A stretch of DNA of 64,000 nucleotides from NCBI RefSeq assembly GCF_026262505.1, contig NC_067206.1, positions 13,698,205 through 13,762,204 on the forward strand, in the 5' to 3' direction. The stretch comes from Trichomonas vaginalis G3. Its lineage: Eukaryota > Parabasalia > Trichomonadida > Trichomonadidae. Below are positions 1-11,936 of this stretch, one piece after another (position 1 is the stretch's first letter; every line of letters starts with the position of its first letter). Position numbers and translations under genes: made by a program. The notes under the pieces are model-generated. The model had not been told where the DNA came from, ran no database searches, and saw nothing but the letters and a program-made list of their open reading frames with translations.

Positions 1-77
1 TAAGTTTATAATACAATATTATGTCAAAACTGGCGTACTGTCAATATTTGACGGAGAGAAGTCAGTTCAAGAACAAC

Positions 78-1680
78 TTACTGACCTGCTGCCAAAATCT
101 GCTCGATGGAAGCTGTCGTTATGCCAATCTGAGGAGCCCCAGCAGGTTTCATCGAACGAATCTTCAAAAGAGCATCTTCCGTGAAAAGTGCTATTGGTTT
201 TGTAAACTTCTTTGCTCTCAATTCATCTGGACCGTCTCTGTCACCAGTATATTGTATTTGAACTGTACCAACAGTTGAAATACCACCCATAAAGTCTTCT
301 GAGTCAGCAAATGGAATGCCAAGCCAAAAGTTTGAACGGTCTCCATTTGTATATTGAGTTTTTTGACTTCCTGTATGAGTCCATACTTTCACATATGGCA
401 TAATAGAACTTTGCATTTCAGGGTTAATGGTTGTTGTGAAGTTGTTGTTAAAGTTCATAGCATCTAATGTCAAGTTGTATGACCTCATATCCTCAACTGT
501 AGAATATTCTTCTCTTGGATAATATTTGCCATCTATGTTTATATGATATTTAATACCGGGGTTGTAGAAACAAGAATAGTCATTTATAGTTCGTCTGAAC
601 AGTACAAACATAGTATCTGCATGTTTCATTGCAGTTGTTAAAGCAATATCTGTTCTTGCACCTGGTCAGCACTTTGGTTTCCAACTTCACCTGCAAAGTC
701 TTTGACAGATATTTGGTGTATAGGGAACATAAGTGGAACTGCAATATATTTGGCAGCTAAAGCATTTGAAATATCTGGGTCCAACATATAGACTGCAAGT
801 CTGCTTTCTATTCTCTTGCATTCAAACTTTTCGCATGTGAACTTAACTGGGTCCCAAGCAGTTCCAGCAGCATTGAAATAATAGTTTACTTCAGTGTTGA
901 GGTTTGAGAAACCAAAGTCTAAGTCAACTTTGTCTTTGCAAAAGTCACAGAACTTGGCTCCACCAGTTCCAGCTACAGTAATAGTGAATGGGTCTTGTGT
1001 TGGTGCAATGACTAAGTTATTTTGCTTGGAGTAAGTTCGATAGAAATTTTTCCTGCCCAGTTTGGCAAGTATCTTAAAAACCTGAAGATGAGGAAAGATG
1101 ACAAAGGAACTCTAAGTTTCAGTTTTACTTTAGTGGCAGCATTTCCATCTGAACCAGAAAGGTTAACATAAACTCCTGGAACGTTAGGGTCAAGTCTTCT
1201 TATTTTCTCAATAGTTGCATACTGGTCTGTTTGTTCTCTAGCTTGTGGTTGTACTGAGTTTCTCAAAGCGAACCATTCATAGTTTGCCCATGTTACTGTT
1301 TGAACTAAGTCAGAGTTAGAATATATCTTATATCCCATGAAAACTTCTGGAGCATATTGGTATCCGACATAGAAAATTCCATTGCAACCTTTCTTGTCAG
1401 ACAACTTGGCAGAAGGTTTTATTTCAATGTCTTGTTCCACGTATAAGAATGAGTTGTCAATAGAAATAATATGAAACCTGTCGCAAGCAATATCTACTGT
1501 TGTTGAAGAACCTTCTCCAAACTCACCTACGTTTCCATAAGAAACAGCAGTTGTATATTCGTAAGTTCCAGGAACTATTTCTGACCTTCTAATGGCATTG
1601 TCGCATTCGTTATACCATTCGGAAACATTTCCATTCATGGCATCCAAAACTGTTGGCGTTATATTCTGAGCGGCGTACAT
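78..1680 (-). pseudogene. Maverick A major-capsid-like gene, broken
   Basis: The part opens with MYAAQNITPTVLDAMNGNVS and runs about 530 codons, the size expected for a Polinton double-jelly-roll major capsid protein. Beta-rich segments near the end, such as FWLGIPFADSEDF and GTVQIQYTGDRDG, look like a C-terminal jelly roll. It lies 32 bp after the large coiled-coil gene, as in Maverick C (59200-60808). The capsid call is an inference from length, beta-rich character and element context; I recognise no diagnostic motif by eye. About two breaks. Confidence 0.65.
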
Positions 1681-1712
1681 TTCATATGGGTAAAAATATA
1701 GAATAGTTGGAT

Positions 1713-4700
1713 TTATGTGTCATAATAGAACCCACGTGGACCAAGCTTTACTTTCTTCCTGGCTGAGTTTTTAACTCTTCCTTTTCCTTCATTGCCACTA
1801 CTTTCACTAGATGAAGTTACTTCTTCACTATTTTCACTTTGTTCTACTCTTCTCTTCTTCTTTGGTGTCGCTTTTGGTAACTTGCCCTCTGCTTCAAGTT
1901 GTTGCATCTTTGCCTCATGTTCACCTAGTATGTTGTAAATTTCCCATGTCCTTTTTGCCTTTGGGCTCTGGTCGCCCATCTCAGGTAACCTATATCCTAG
2001 AAAGATTTTGTCATAGTTTGTATTTGAGTCTTCGCGTATTGTTTGCATGACTCTTTCCTGAGTTTCCGGTTCAAGCTCTTCAAACAGAGCTTGTCCATAT
2101 GGAATAAGCTCGTTTCCAAATATATGTTTTTGTAGCCATTCTGGTTTTCTTTCCATGTTACAATAATATCTTTTGTGAATGGGAAAGCTTTTACCCAATG
2201 TTTCAGTCTTGCGTCATTTATTTCTGTAGTTGGTTTTATTTTGTCAAGGAACATGTTTTTCAATACTAACATTTCATTTGGTACTGTCCATTTGAGTTTT
2301 CTTAAATATTCATCCCTTCTCGGTTCATTGTCTGCAAAGTAAGTTTTTATGACATTTTGTAAACTTTCGTTTGCAAGGTCATGTACAATAGGTTCTCTTC
2401 CTTCTGTCTCCCTAACTTTCTTTTTCTAAACTCTTCACCAAATATACCATCTCTATGGTTCTGTGTAGTTCTTTGAGATAAATGTTCTAGAACGTCAGGT
2501 GTTATATTTCCATCAGCCATGTTCATTTCATACTGGTCAAAATATCTGCATCTTTCATATCTTTCAATGGCATTAAAGCCGCGCTGAAAATACCAGCTAA
2601 ATCTGGTTCACCATTCACTTCCATTGCGTCTACAACTTCTTGGAATTGTGGTTGTAAGTTTATGAACCACTATCCGGGTTAGCTTTATGACCCCATCTCA
2701 TTGTAGTTCCATCGTCTGCAGAAACAAAAGTAGGTTTGTTTCCATCTTGGTTAGGTTCTGAATGAACTTTAAACAATGTTTCATTTTATATGTTTTGTTG
2801 AAATTTAACCTTTTATTTTCACCGAGTTCAGCAAAAGATTGAACGTTATATGGTCGTAAGTAAAAAGGGTTATTGTATTTGCGTACATTTTCTTTCAGTA
2901 CTTCCATTCTATGCTGAATATTTTCATCTGGTGTTGGAGTCTTTTGTATGTCGGCAAACATTTTTCGATATTCTTCTACCATGTCAGCCGAATTTTTCTT
3001 AGACTCTTGGAAAGATTCCATATTCACCTCATACTCTTGTTGAGGGTCAAGATTTTCGGCTGTTCCAAATCTTCATCTAGTTCTGTGAAGTTAGTTTCCA
3101 AAGGAGGGACTTGTTCGTTTCCTTCAGGCTCTTCTAGCTGTTGTTGCTGAACTATTTCTTCCATGTTGGTTGTATCTGAACTTCTTCCTGTTGAGTTTCT
3201 TGTACCTCATCTGGTGGCATTTCATATATTCCGAGACCGTTTTAACAAGTTCCCTATCTAAGTCATCCGGACTCATAAACCTTTCTTCTTTCGTTCCGTC
3301 TCTATTTTTTACGCGTTTCATGAAGAGAGTTGAATTATCATTTAGCTCTGACATCAAATATCTCGGAGTAAATTCATTCATGTCATTTGGATGATATGCT
3401 ATTAAATCATATCCCTTAGCGAGCTTGTATTTTCCAGGTTTGAAATTATATCCCATTTGGTGCTGAGCCATAAAGCTAAATAGGTTCGGGTCAGTATTTC
3501 CTTCCTTGAACTTTCTAATAGCTTCTTTATATCTGTCACTAAAGTCAATAGTATCTGGGTAACCATAATCTTCCTTAAGCATTTTTAAGAATTCTTGGTT
3601 TCCTTTTTCTTTACTTCTTTTATGTCCTTGCTCTGTTTGTGGTTGTTGTGCAGGGTTTTGAACTGTTGGTTGCTGTGTTGGTTGTGGAGGTGGTGCAGGT
3701 GCAGGGTTTTGAACTGTTGGTTTTGGTTGTGGTTGCTGTGCTGGATTTTGAACTGTTGGTTGTTGTGTTGGTTGCTGTGCAGGGTTTTGAACTGTTGGTT
3801 GTTGTGTTGGTTGTTGTTGTTGTGCTGGATTTTGAACTGTTGGTTGTTGTGTTGGTTTTGGTGCATGCCTGTGTCTGTGTCCATGTGACGATGTAAATGT
3901 TTTAGGTAGTCCTGGTGCAGGTGCTTCTCTTGGAGGGTTTGGTGGTATATAAGTTCCACTAGCTAGTATATAAGTTCCACCAGCTGGTATATAAGTTCCA
4001 CCAGCTGGCACATATGTTCCATCTGCAGCATAATGTCCTACCTGACTTTTCGTTCTTAAGAAAGCATTTACTAGGTCTGTTTTGGTCTGTTGTAACTCTT
4101 TTTCTTGACTTTCCACAACGGTTGCTCTAACGGCGTCATAGGCACTTTGAACTGCCTGTCTCGTTGCAGCATCTGTTATTTTCGTCATATTTTGTGCTAC
4201 TTCTCTTAACTCTTTGTCGAAACCTTCAGACTTCAGTTTCTTTCCAGATGAGAAATCGTTCACTAGTTTCACCTTACTATGAAGAGCTTCGAAGGCGTTC
4301 TTAAAGTCAGCATTCATTAAAGCTTCATTTGAACTGTCTTCATCCGCTTGTATTTTTGTCCTTATTGACCCTATAAGCTGGGCTGCTTTAGCGTTGGCTT
4401 GGGCATCTAACCAGTCATTGTTAGCTTTTATATATTCTGCGCTTTTCATTGCCTTTTGCATGGCTGCGTCGTTATTTTTACTTTCTTGTGCTAAGTTTTC
4501 ATACTGTACGGTTTGGTTTTGCAAATGTAAAAGTTTTTCTGCCTTTACATTTGCTTCAACTTCCTTTTTATACTCATCGCTATCCATATATGTCTTCAGG
4601 GCTTTTTGTTTTATCTCTTCATCTTTCAGTACTTTATATTGAGTAGTATGGTTTTTCAAATTTATAACATCTTGTTCCATTTTTGCTACTTCTGCTGCTT

Positions 4701-5163
4701 TTTCTGACACTTTTTTCGCATATTCCTCTGTACTTAGTTCTTTCAGTTGTTCTTCTTTCTTCTTTTTCTCTACGTTTAACTCATTGAGTTTCTTTGTGTG
4801 TCTGTCATATTCTAGTTTCTTTTCGTTTTCACTTATTTGTTTCTGTATGTCTATGTTTGACTTTTTGACATCTGTTATTTGATTTTTGAGTGAACTCAAA
4901 TTCATTTGACTTTGAGGGTTATAAGCTGTTCCGTCTGCAGCTCCACCATAGCCTGCCATTTTCGCTAAAAGTGCCGCTCTTAAACCTCCACTCTGTGCAC
5001 CAATAACTCGGCTTAAAAGCATAGGGTTGCTTGACATTTGTTGCAACATAGTGGGGTCATTCATCATTTGTTGTTGCAACTGTTGTTGTGGTGTCAGTTT
5101 TACTATTGGATGTTTCAATGCTCCCTTCCTCTTACGTATATTCTTACGTAGCTTACGTGGCAT
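1713..5163 (-). pseudogene. Maverick A giant basic coiled-coil, Pro/Gln-rich protein, broken
   Basis: About 1,150 codons, opening with the strongly basic MPRKLRKNIRKRKGALKHP, then a long charged coiled coil, a segment with tandem PAGGTYIP-type repeats and PTQQPTVQNPA repeats, then a mixed C-terminal region. Function unknown; a basic N-terminus plus coiled coil would suit a virion core, scaffold or DNA-binding protein, but this is inference. The start is preceded by TTCACTTAAAATG, which fits the trichomonad initiator (TCAYTW). The number of Pro/Gln repeats differs among the three copies in this window. This copy has about six breaks. Confidence 0.75.
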
Positions 5164-5612
5164 TTTAAGTGAAGTTAAAAAGCGGTTTTTGACAGATGTT
5201 TATATGACACTTTTTGTTCAGCACAAAAAACTACTCGGTCAAAGTGTTATCGGTTTTGTAAAATAACCGTCCTATCTCATTCTATAAGGGAGAAAAGGCT
5301 TCTCAAAGTATACTTCCTTGGAACGCCCGTAACTTTTCCTGTAGCGACGATAGACCCTTACTTGTCCGGACAAAGTTATACTATTTTGAGTGCTCTACAA
5401 AAACCGTTGTGTAAAAAGTTTTACCGTTGGACAAAAAAGTATATATAGAAAACAAAAAACGTTTATAGTTCATTCAATATTTGAGATGGAACGGTTTGCC
5501 AACGGTAACTATTAAATAAAATAAAAAAATAGAGGGGGTTACCGTTGACAAAAACCGTTTATTTCAAACTTTTCTATGAGTGGTCCGAAAAAAAAACAGT
5601 TCATTTTTCATA
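5164..5612. promoter_or_regulatory. Divergent promoter spacer of Maverick A with repeated AACGGT/ACCGTT boxes
   Basis: A 450-bp spacer separates two divergent genes. Between about 5400 and 5560 it has at least six copies of AACGGT or its complement ACCGTT on both strands. The same spacer, inverted and close to identical, lies at 30001-30472 in Maverick B. ACGGT-containing boxes are known core-promoter (M3/Myb-type) motifs in Trichomonas; applying that here is inference. A TCATTTTT initiator-like motif at 5601 sits just before the ATG at 5613. Confidence 0.6.
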
Positions 5613-6842
5613 ATGGAAGGAAGAAAAAGTGTCGCAAACAATTCGTCGACTACCTCTGCAGTTAAAGTTCCTACAACTTATGTCTCACCATTCTCAAAAC
5701 CCTTACGACCTCCTATAATACCAAAGCAACTTCCTCATACAATTCAAGACAATTTGTTGGACAATATGCATTTGCACAAAGAAACAGCTCAGCCAACAGG
5801 TCAGGCAACAACAACTATCGGAACAGAAGCATTTTCAGAAGAAGTTCATACCAATCAGACTCCAATCGAACATACAGAAACACAACCACCCGAAAATACA
5901 GAAACACATCCAATCGAACATACAGAAACACATTCTGCAATGACCACTAGGTCGCAAACACGATATCTCGCCTTTTGCAAACAATTTAAGTCTCAAATTC
6001 AAGACACACAAGATAGCGACACTCCTCTTTCAGAGAAAGTTCGTAGAAAATACGCAAAGAAAAGGTTAGAATTGTTAGATAAGTTAAATGAACAGTGGGG
6101 TTCAGAAGACAATCGAGATTATAACGAGATGTTTCAAGCTGTCATGGATGCCATTCAGCCACTTGAAAACGAAATCAAAGACCCTGGCGTACTTGTTGAC
6201 ATGTTTGCTTCATATTTACCCGTTACTGCCAATCTCATAGCGTTGCAAGCTATTGACCAGTTCATTCACTTGTTTCCAAAGAACTTGCAGAAGCATTTAC
6301 AAGAAGTTAAAATTGCTGAATTTGTCCGTTTATATCCAAATTCATACAATTATTTGGAAGAATTGAATGAACATGGTGAAAGGTCATTCTATTTATATTT
6401 CTACACAAAAGACAACCAGTCAAAACGACTATACTGCATTGAACCTATGCCTCAATTCTTAGACAATTTCCACGTTATAACAACTGTTGCTGTAGATATT
6501 CCTGCCAGAGTTCCATATGGAGGAACAGTAACTATCTCAAGCTTTCCCAAGGGCTATAAAGGAAAGCCTCTCACAATTGCAAAATTCACACACAGCAGTT
6601 GCCAATTTGTTCAAGATGTCGAGTTCCATTTCCTCAACAATACGACTTTCATCATAGAGACTCCTCAAGAAGGTATATACAAAGTTTTCATCGCAGGATT
6701 TGTTGCTCCCAATGGCGAAGAAGAAGTCGAAGAAATCCTCACCTCAGAGAGCGAAGAAGAAGAAGTCGAAGAAATCCTCACCTCAGAGAGCGAAGAAGAA
6801 GAAAATTTCCAAGACATTCAAGATTCAGAATATACCGAATAA
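5613..6842 (+). CDS. Maverick A outward-facing 409-aa protein with acidic tail, function unknown
   Basis: I chose the ATG at 5613 because TCATTTTTCATAATG places an initiator immediately upstream. The N-terminal third is low complexity with Thr/Glu/Pro repeats (IEHTETQ, ENTETHP). A conserved domain follows at about residues 200-375 (VTANLIALQAIDQF, then beta-rich segments), and the end is a duplicated acidic block EEVEEILTSESEEE. It is the last gene before the TIR and points outward. Its counterpart in Maverick B (28939-30000) has the same layout but only about one third identical residues, although the neighbouring genes are almost identical. It looks whole. No family recognised. Confidence 0.8.
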   Translation: MEGRKSVANNSSTTSAVKVPTTYVSPFSKPLRPPIIPKQLPHTIQDNLLDNMHLHKETAQPTGQATTTIGTEAFSEEVHTNQTPIEHTETQPPENTETHPIEHTETHSAMTTRSQTRYLAFCKQFKSQIQDTQDSDTPLSEKVRRKYAKKRLELLDKLNEQWGSEDNRDYNEMFQAVMDAIQPLENEIKDPGVLVDMFASYLPVTANLIALQAIDQFIHLFPKNLQKHLQEVKIAEFVRLYPNSYNYLEELNEHGERSFYLYFYTKDNQSKRLYCIEPMPQFLDNFHVITTVAVDIPARVPYGGTVTISSFPKGYKGKPLTIAKFTHSSCQFVQDVEFHFLNNTTFIIETPQEGIYKVFIAGFVAPNGEEEVEEILTSESEEEEVEEILTSESEEEENFQDIQDSEYTE

Positions 6843-6930
6843 AAAAAACAATTTAAGACTAAAAATTTAATTTTATTATAATATTTTTATTTTTTTCATC
6901 TGGTCTTTGTATCATTCCTCCTCTAGTTTC

Positions 6931-6969
6931 TCCGGGGCTAGAGGGCGCAACGCGCCTGGAAGCCCCACT
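6931..6969 (-). repeat. Right terminal inverted repeat of Maverick A with nested hairpin
   Basis: Read inward from 6969 the end is AGTGGGGCTTCCAGG, identical to the outer ends of Mavericks B (28790) and C (40762). It can fold into a hairpin: GGGGCT pairs with AGCCCC, and inside it GGCGC pairs with GCGCC around a GTT loop (6934-6966). The flanking six bases, ACCTTT, are the reverse complement of those preceding Maverick C. Confidence 0.85.
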
Positions 6970-7196
6970 ACCTTTTTTTTATGTATGTTTGCAAAAAAAA
7001 ATTGATAAAAATGCACCAACAGAATTAATAAGATGATGATATAATTGATTTGTATACCAATAAATATACAATTGTATCTATTTATTTTATAAGAATTTAC
7101 ATGTTTTAAATTCAAAATTCAAATATTTAAACAAAATCTCAAATAAAAAATGAAATTTTTTAATTTTATTCTTGTTTTGAATTTCAATATAGATCT
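6970..7196. other. AT-rich flank between Maverick A and the minisatellite element
   Basis: About 225 bp of AT-rich sequence starting with a T-run just outside the Maverick end. No gene or repeat seen. It ends with ATAGATCT (7189-7196), the left copy of the direct repeat that brackets the next element. Confidence 0.6.
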
Positions 7197-7693
7197 AGGG
7201 ATGCGTTAAACACGCCATTTGACCGGGCGTACATTTTTTTTGTTCGCCCAAAAATTTCGCCATTTGAGAAATTCAAAAATTAAAAATAAAATTTTAATCT
7301 TGATTTTTTTATTTTCGTGATTTTTTTGAAACTTACATAAGCGATGAAATACTTTTTTTAAGTAATCGTTTATTATATATAAATATATCTTAATAAATTT
7401 AATTCCTTAAGGTAGAGCGTGTTCAAATTTAAAATCTCATACAATATTTTCTTAATGGCGTATTTTTCTGAGGTCGCCCAAATAAAGGCGAATTCAAAAT
7501 TGAGAACTCCAAGGCGTATGGCGAGTATTCAAAAAGAACGCCACTTACAAAATATTGAATGTGGATTATCAATTTTTTGGCGTGTTCAATTTCAAATTTT
7601 GATATTTATGTTTATTTTATTCAGTATAATGCTAAGAATTAAAATATAAAATTCATAGAATTTTTTCTTTGAAAATATTTTACATTTTTATTA

Positions 7694-9621
7694 GACCACT
7701 CCTAGACTAGTCATCAGGTTATCCTCAGATCATCCTCAGACTACTCCTTATCAGATTACTCATCATCCTCAGACTACTCCTTAGACCCCTCCTCATCAGA
7801 CTACTCCTCAGATCTTCCTCATAAGACTCCTCCTCAGATCTTCCTCCTGAGACTACTCTTCAGATTACTCCTTAGAGTCCTCCTCATCAGACTAGTCCTG
7901 AGACTAGTCCTCAGACTACTCCTGAAACTACTCCTCAGATTATCCGCAGACTCCTCCTCAGATTATCCTCAAACTACTCCTCAGTCTAATCCTCAGACTC
8001 CTCCTCAGATTATCATCAAACTACTCTTCGGTCTAATCCTCAGACTCCTCCTCAGATTATGCTCAGATTATCCTCAAACTCCTCAGATTATCCTCAGACT
8101 ACTCCTCAAACTCCTCAGTCTAATCCTCAGACTCCTCCTCAGATTATCCTCAAACTCCTCAGATTATCCTCAAACTCCTCAGACTACTCCTCGGTCTAAT
8201 CCTCAGACTCCTCCTCAGATTATCCTCAGACTCCTCCTCAGATTATCCTCAAACTCCTCCTCAGATTATCCTCAGATTATCCTCAAACTCCTCAGATTAT
8301 CCTCAGACTACTCCTCAGATTATGCTCAGATTATCCTCAAACTCCTCAGATTATCCTCAGACTACTCCTCAAACTCCTCAGTCTAATCCTCAGACTCCTC
8401 CTCAGATTATCCTCAAACTCCTCAGATTATCCTCAAACTCCTCGGTCTAATCCTCAGACTCCTCCTCAGATTATCCTCAAACTCCTCAGATTATCCTCAA
8501 ACTCCTCCTCAGATTATCCTCAGACTCCTCCTCAGATTATCCTCAGACTCCTCCTCAGATTATCCTCAGACTCCTCCTCAGATTATCCTCAGACTCCTCC
8601 TCAGATTATCCTCAAACTCCTCAGACTACTCCTCAAACTCCTCAGATTATCCTCAAACTCCTCAAATTATCCTCAGACAACTCCTCAAACTCCTCAGATT
8701 ATCCTCAGACTACTCCTCAGACTACTCCTCAACCTCCTCAGATTATCCTCAAACTCCTCAGATTATCCTCAGACTCCTCCTCAGATTATCCTCAAACTCC
8801 TCAGACTACTCCTCAAACTACTCCTCAGACTACTCCTCAACCTCCTCAGATTATCCTCAAACTCCTCAGATTATCCTCAGACTCCTCCTCAGATTATCCT
8901 CAGACTCCTCCTCAGATTATCCTCAAACTCCTCAGATTATCCTCAGACTCCTCCTCAAATTATCCTCAGACTCCTCCTCAGATTATCATCAAACTACTCT
9001 TCGGTCTAATCCTCAGACTCCTCCTCAGATTATGCTCAGATTATCCTCAAACTCCTCAGATTATCCTCAGACTCCTCCTCAGATTATCCTCAGACTCCTC
9101 CTCAGATTATCCTCAGATTATCCTCAAACTCCTCAGATTATCCTCAGACTCCTCAGACTACTCCTCAGACTACTCCTCAACCTCCTCAGATTATCCTCAA
9201 ACTCCTCAGATTATCCTCAAACTACTCCTCAGATTATCCTCAAACTCCTCAGACTACTCCTCAAACTCCTCAGACTACTCCTCAAACTCCTCAAATTATC
9301 CTCAGACAACTCCTCAAACTCCTCAGATTATCCTCAGACTCCTCAAACTACTCCTCAGACTACTCCTCAACCTCCTCAGATTATCCTCAAACTACTCCTC
9401 AGATTATCCTCAAACTCCTCAGACTACTCCTCAAACTCCTCAGATTATCCTCAAACTCCTCAGACTACTCCTCAAACTCCTCAGACTACTCCTCAAACTC
9501 CTCAAATTATCCTCAGACAACTCCTGAAGCTACTCCTCAAACTCCTCAGATTATCATCAAACTCCTCAAACTACTCCTCGGTCTAATCCTCAGACTCCTC
9601 CTCAGATTATCCTCAGATTAT
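7694..9621 (+). repeat. 1.9-kb pyrimidine-rich CTCAGA/CTCAAA minisatellite
   Basis: Almost 2 kb is built from short units such as CTCAGATTATC, CTCAAACTC and CTCAGACTACTC in irregular order, with higher-order repeats of a few hundred bases. The top strand is C/T-rich. The one long open frame across it (9032-9586) is low complexity and is not a gene. The left edge is the most degenerate, as expected of older units. Confidence 0.95.
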
Positions 9622-9720
9622 CACTTTACATATATATATCGATAACTAAATAATTACTTATTATACTTTCTTTATTTTTTTTTAATTTTAAAATAATATT
9701 AATATATCTTTCTACGTTTA

Positions 9721-9806
9721 ATGATGAAAAGAGAAAGAGGAGTAAAAAGAGGAAAGAGAAAAGAAAGAGAGAGAGAGAAAAAAAAGAGAAAGAAAGAAAA
9801 AAAGGA
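9721..9806 (+). repeat. Polypurine (GA-rich) tract
   Basis: Eighty-odd bases almost entirely A and G on the top strand. The same arrangement, purine tract then GC-rich inverted repeat, recurs at 24390-24537 and 27461-27618. Confidence 0.85.
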
Positions 9807-9836
9807 CGGCGATAATTTTATATTGTTTTGTTATTC

Positions 9837-9873
9837 GGCCGAATGGCGGGTACAAAGTACCCGCCATTCGGCC
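9837..9873. repeat. Perfect 17-bp-arm GC-rich hairpin
   Basis: GGCCGAATGGCGGGTAC, three bases AAA, then the exact reverse complement. It lies inside the right end of the minisatellite element, 30 bp after the polypurine tract. Confidence 0.95.
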
Positions 9874-9941
9874 CCAAAAATGGCGTATTATTCTATTTTT
9901 AAACGGTCATGGCGTAAAACCGTCGCATCCCTAATAGATCT

Positions 9942-10683
9942 TTTAATTTCTCAACATAGAATGTCATACACCTATGGCTATGGCATCCCAAACGGGAACC
10001 GCGGTTAGTTACCATGGATTTCCGTCACCGGTCACATTTTAAAGATTTTTTAAGCCTTATAAAAATATGCTTTGTAAATCATTTTTTGTAAATCGGCAAA
10101 AATTTGGTAATTTTCTTCAACTAATAAATCTGCGAATAGCATTTATAATACAAGAACAATCTTTTAAAATGCGTTTGATTCATTTTTGTATAATTTCATA
10201 TAGGCACATATATTCTTCCGGGACTTTCCGTGATTTTACCGTAAAATCATTAGTTTACACAATTTTCCGTATTTTGAATAGTTTACTGCACTTTTTCCGT
10301 AAAATTGAGTTACGGGAATCCGCAAAATTTCCGGACCTCATTTTTCATAGAATATAATAATAATATTTGATAAAAAGATATATTATTTATATTTTTGATT
10401 TTTGAATTACGGAAAAGTGAATTGATAACTTGATTTTTTTATATGGTTAATTTTTCAAATGATATTATGAAGATCTAAAATATTAAAAGTAAAAAATTGA
10501 ATTACGGAAAAAGTGAGGTCAAAAGTGAAATAAATTTGCAGAACAATTTTCATTGAAATAAGCTTTATTTTTCATTATTAATAACAATGCAAAAAATATT
10601 TATCACGGGTTCAAAATTTAAAATTAAATATTTTAATAATTTACATCTTATTCTTTATTTTATATTTAACCCGTGAAAATATC
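9942..10683. repeat. Dispersed repeat R, copy 1
   Basis: This AT-rich stretch matches 24597-24870 and 26046-26350 in the same orientation (shared blocks include ATATGCTTTGTAAATC and GAATTACGGAAAAAGTGA). It has two TTACGGAAAAAGTGA boxes and an inverted pair CACGGGTT/AACCCGTG (10604-10675). No coding potential. Copies 1 and 2 bracket most of the transposon nest, but they differ too much at the ends to be called terminal repeats of one element. Confidence 0.6.
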
Positions 10684-10896
10684 ATTTAAAAATTGAATAT
10701 ATCTCATACCGAAATGGCTCACCAAAAAGGTGACATTTTTGGCGCCAATAATTTGATTTTTCTGATTCTTTCTATTTAGATATATTTATTTAATATTCAT
10801 ATTCCTTTATATTGCCTCATATTATTTCCCATTTTTAATCATATTATACAAATCTTTAATAATTTTTAATGTTTTGAGCTTCAAAATCTTGTTCTT

Positions 10897-11843
10897 GTTG
10901 CATGCTAAGTTCGGTCAACGATAGAAATTGAGTGGAAATTAATCGTCGAGGAAGTACGATTATGTAAAGTAAAAAAATGTTGTGGGATTTTTAATATTAT
11001 ATATTATTTTATAATAAAATTTTTTGAGTCATTTTAAGAAGCACATATAATTTTTTGAATTGAAAAATTAAAGTAGTGTCAAACGAATTTATCACTTAAT
11101 TTAATACTCAGATTTCTTAAAATTAATGAAAAAAAGGTTTTCTGAGAACTTTTGAGAATGGTTTTCAAATTCCATTATTGAAAATATATAGGTATTGTAT
11201 GAAATTCAAACTCTATATTTATTAAAATTCTAAATTTTTAATAAAATAACTTTTCAGAGGAATATGATTTTGAATGGTTGATTAATAAGTATAAAAATGT
11301 CTACGATTTTAAGGAGGGAATTGTTCCTTATGAGGTATACATCATAACTATATACCTCATAAGGAACAATTCCCTCTTGATAGCTGGGAAACTTTCTCTG
11401 AATAACTTATCATTTGGAGAAAGTTTCCCAGCTATCTATTAGAAACTAAAGGCTGTGAGGCACTAATATATAATCAGTGCCTCATAGCCTTTAGTTTCTT
11501 ATTAAAAACGAGAAAACTTGTTCGAAATGATAAACAATTTCGAACAAGTTTTCTCGTTTTAAGGAGGGAATTGTTCCTTATGAGGTATACATCATAACTA
11601 GATACCTCATAAGGAACAATTCCCTCTTGATATCCTGGATATTTTTGAATATATTTTTTTAATTAAAGTTCTCAAAAGTATTATCAAAAGTGATTTTTTA
11701 AAAAATATCTCCAATTAATTAACTAATTAAAAGTATTATATTTTTAAAATTAAATAGTTTTTCAATTTTTTTGAAGGAATTGAGATACTTCCCACGACAA
11801 TAAAATTGAGAGGTTTACATTATGACTGATCTTAGCATGCAAC
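10897..11843. mobile_element. Hairpin MITE, copy 1 (TIR GTTGCATGCTAAG)
   Basis: A 947-bp unit with inverted ends GTTGCATGCTAAG and CTTAGCATGCAAC, nested in GTGACA-box element 1. An almost identical copy lies inverted at 23382-24326. The centre is a run of five hairpins; the flanks are AT-rich with no coding potential. No clean target duplication is visible here, whereas copy 2 has one. Confidence 0.85.
11314..11626. repeat. Hairpin ladder: five consecutive hairpins
   Basis: Five near-perfect hairpins with 22-28 bp arms and short loops follow one another with almost no spacer. They alternate: type 1 (arm ending TGAGGTATA or TGAGGCACT next to the loop), type 2 (arm holding GGGAAACTTTCTC or GAGAAAACTTG), type 1, type 2, type 1. 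The first and last are almost the same hairpin, making the ladder roughly symmetrical. Confidence 0.9.
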
Positions 11844-11936
11844 ATTCTAACTATTTTCATTCATATATCCTAGAAAAAATTAAAAAGTTTTTTAGAAATA
11901 AAAATGTTTGTATGTAAAGTATTGAAAATATTCTAG

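Larger units (their letters stand above)
1..6969 (-). mobile_element. Maverick/Polinton A, right-hand part, broken fossil
   Basis: Seen: from the right end inward, a terminal repeat ending at 6969, an outward-facing 409-aa gene, a divergent spacer, a very large basic coiled-coil protein gene and a capsid-like gene; the rest lies left of the window. The order and sequence match the left end of Maverick B (28790 onward, inverted) and the right part of Maverick C. Family knowledge: Mavericks are 15-25 kb virus-like DNA elements with terminal inverted repeats and short target duplications, very abundant in Trichomonas vaginalis. Near-identity of the large gene among A, B and C indicates recent activity, yet this copy carries about eight breaks. 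Confidence 0.9.
7197..9932. mobile_element. Non-autonomous MULE-like element filled with a minisatellite
   Basis: The ends are inverted: AGGGATGCG on the left (7197) and CGCATCCCT on the right (ending 9932), with weaker similarity continuing inward (ACGCCAT...ACCG). ATAGATCT flanks both ends directly (7189-7196 and 9934-9941), with one extra base on the right; an 8-9 bp duplication suits Mutator-like elements, but no transposase is present to confirm the family. Inside are about 490 bp of AT-rich DNA, a 1.9-kb minisatellite, a polypurine tract and a GC-rich hairpin. Confidence 0.65.

Noticed and set aside
3585-3959. Long open frames on both strands in the Pro/Gln repeat region of the giant gene
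   Set aside because: Low-complexity shadows of the repeat; the same frames reappear at 31605-31979 and 62694-62882 for the same reason.
9032-9586. A 184-codon open frame
   Set aside because: It lies wholly in the minisatellite and reads as Leu/Ser/Pro/Thr low complexity.
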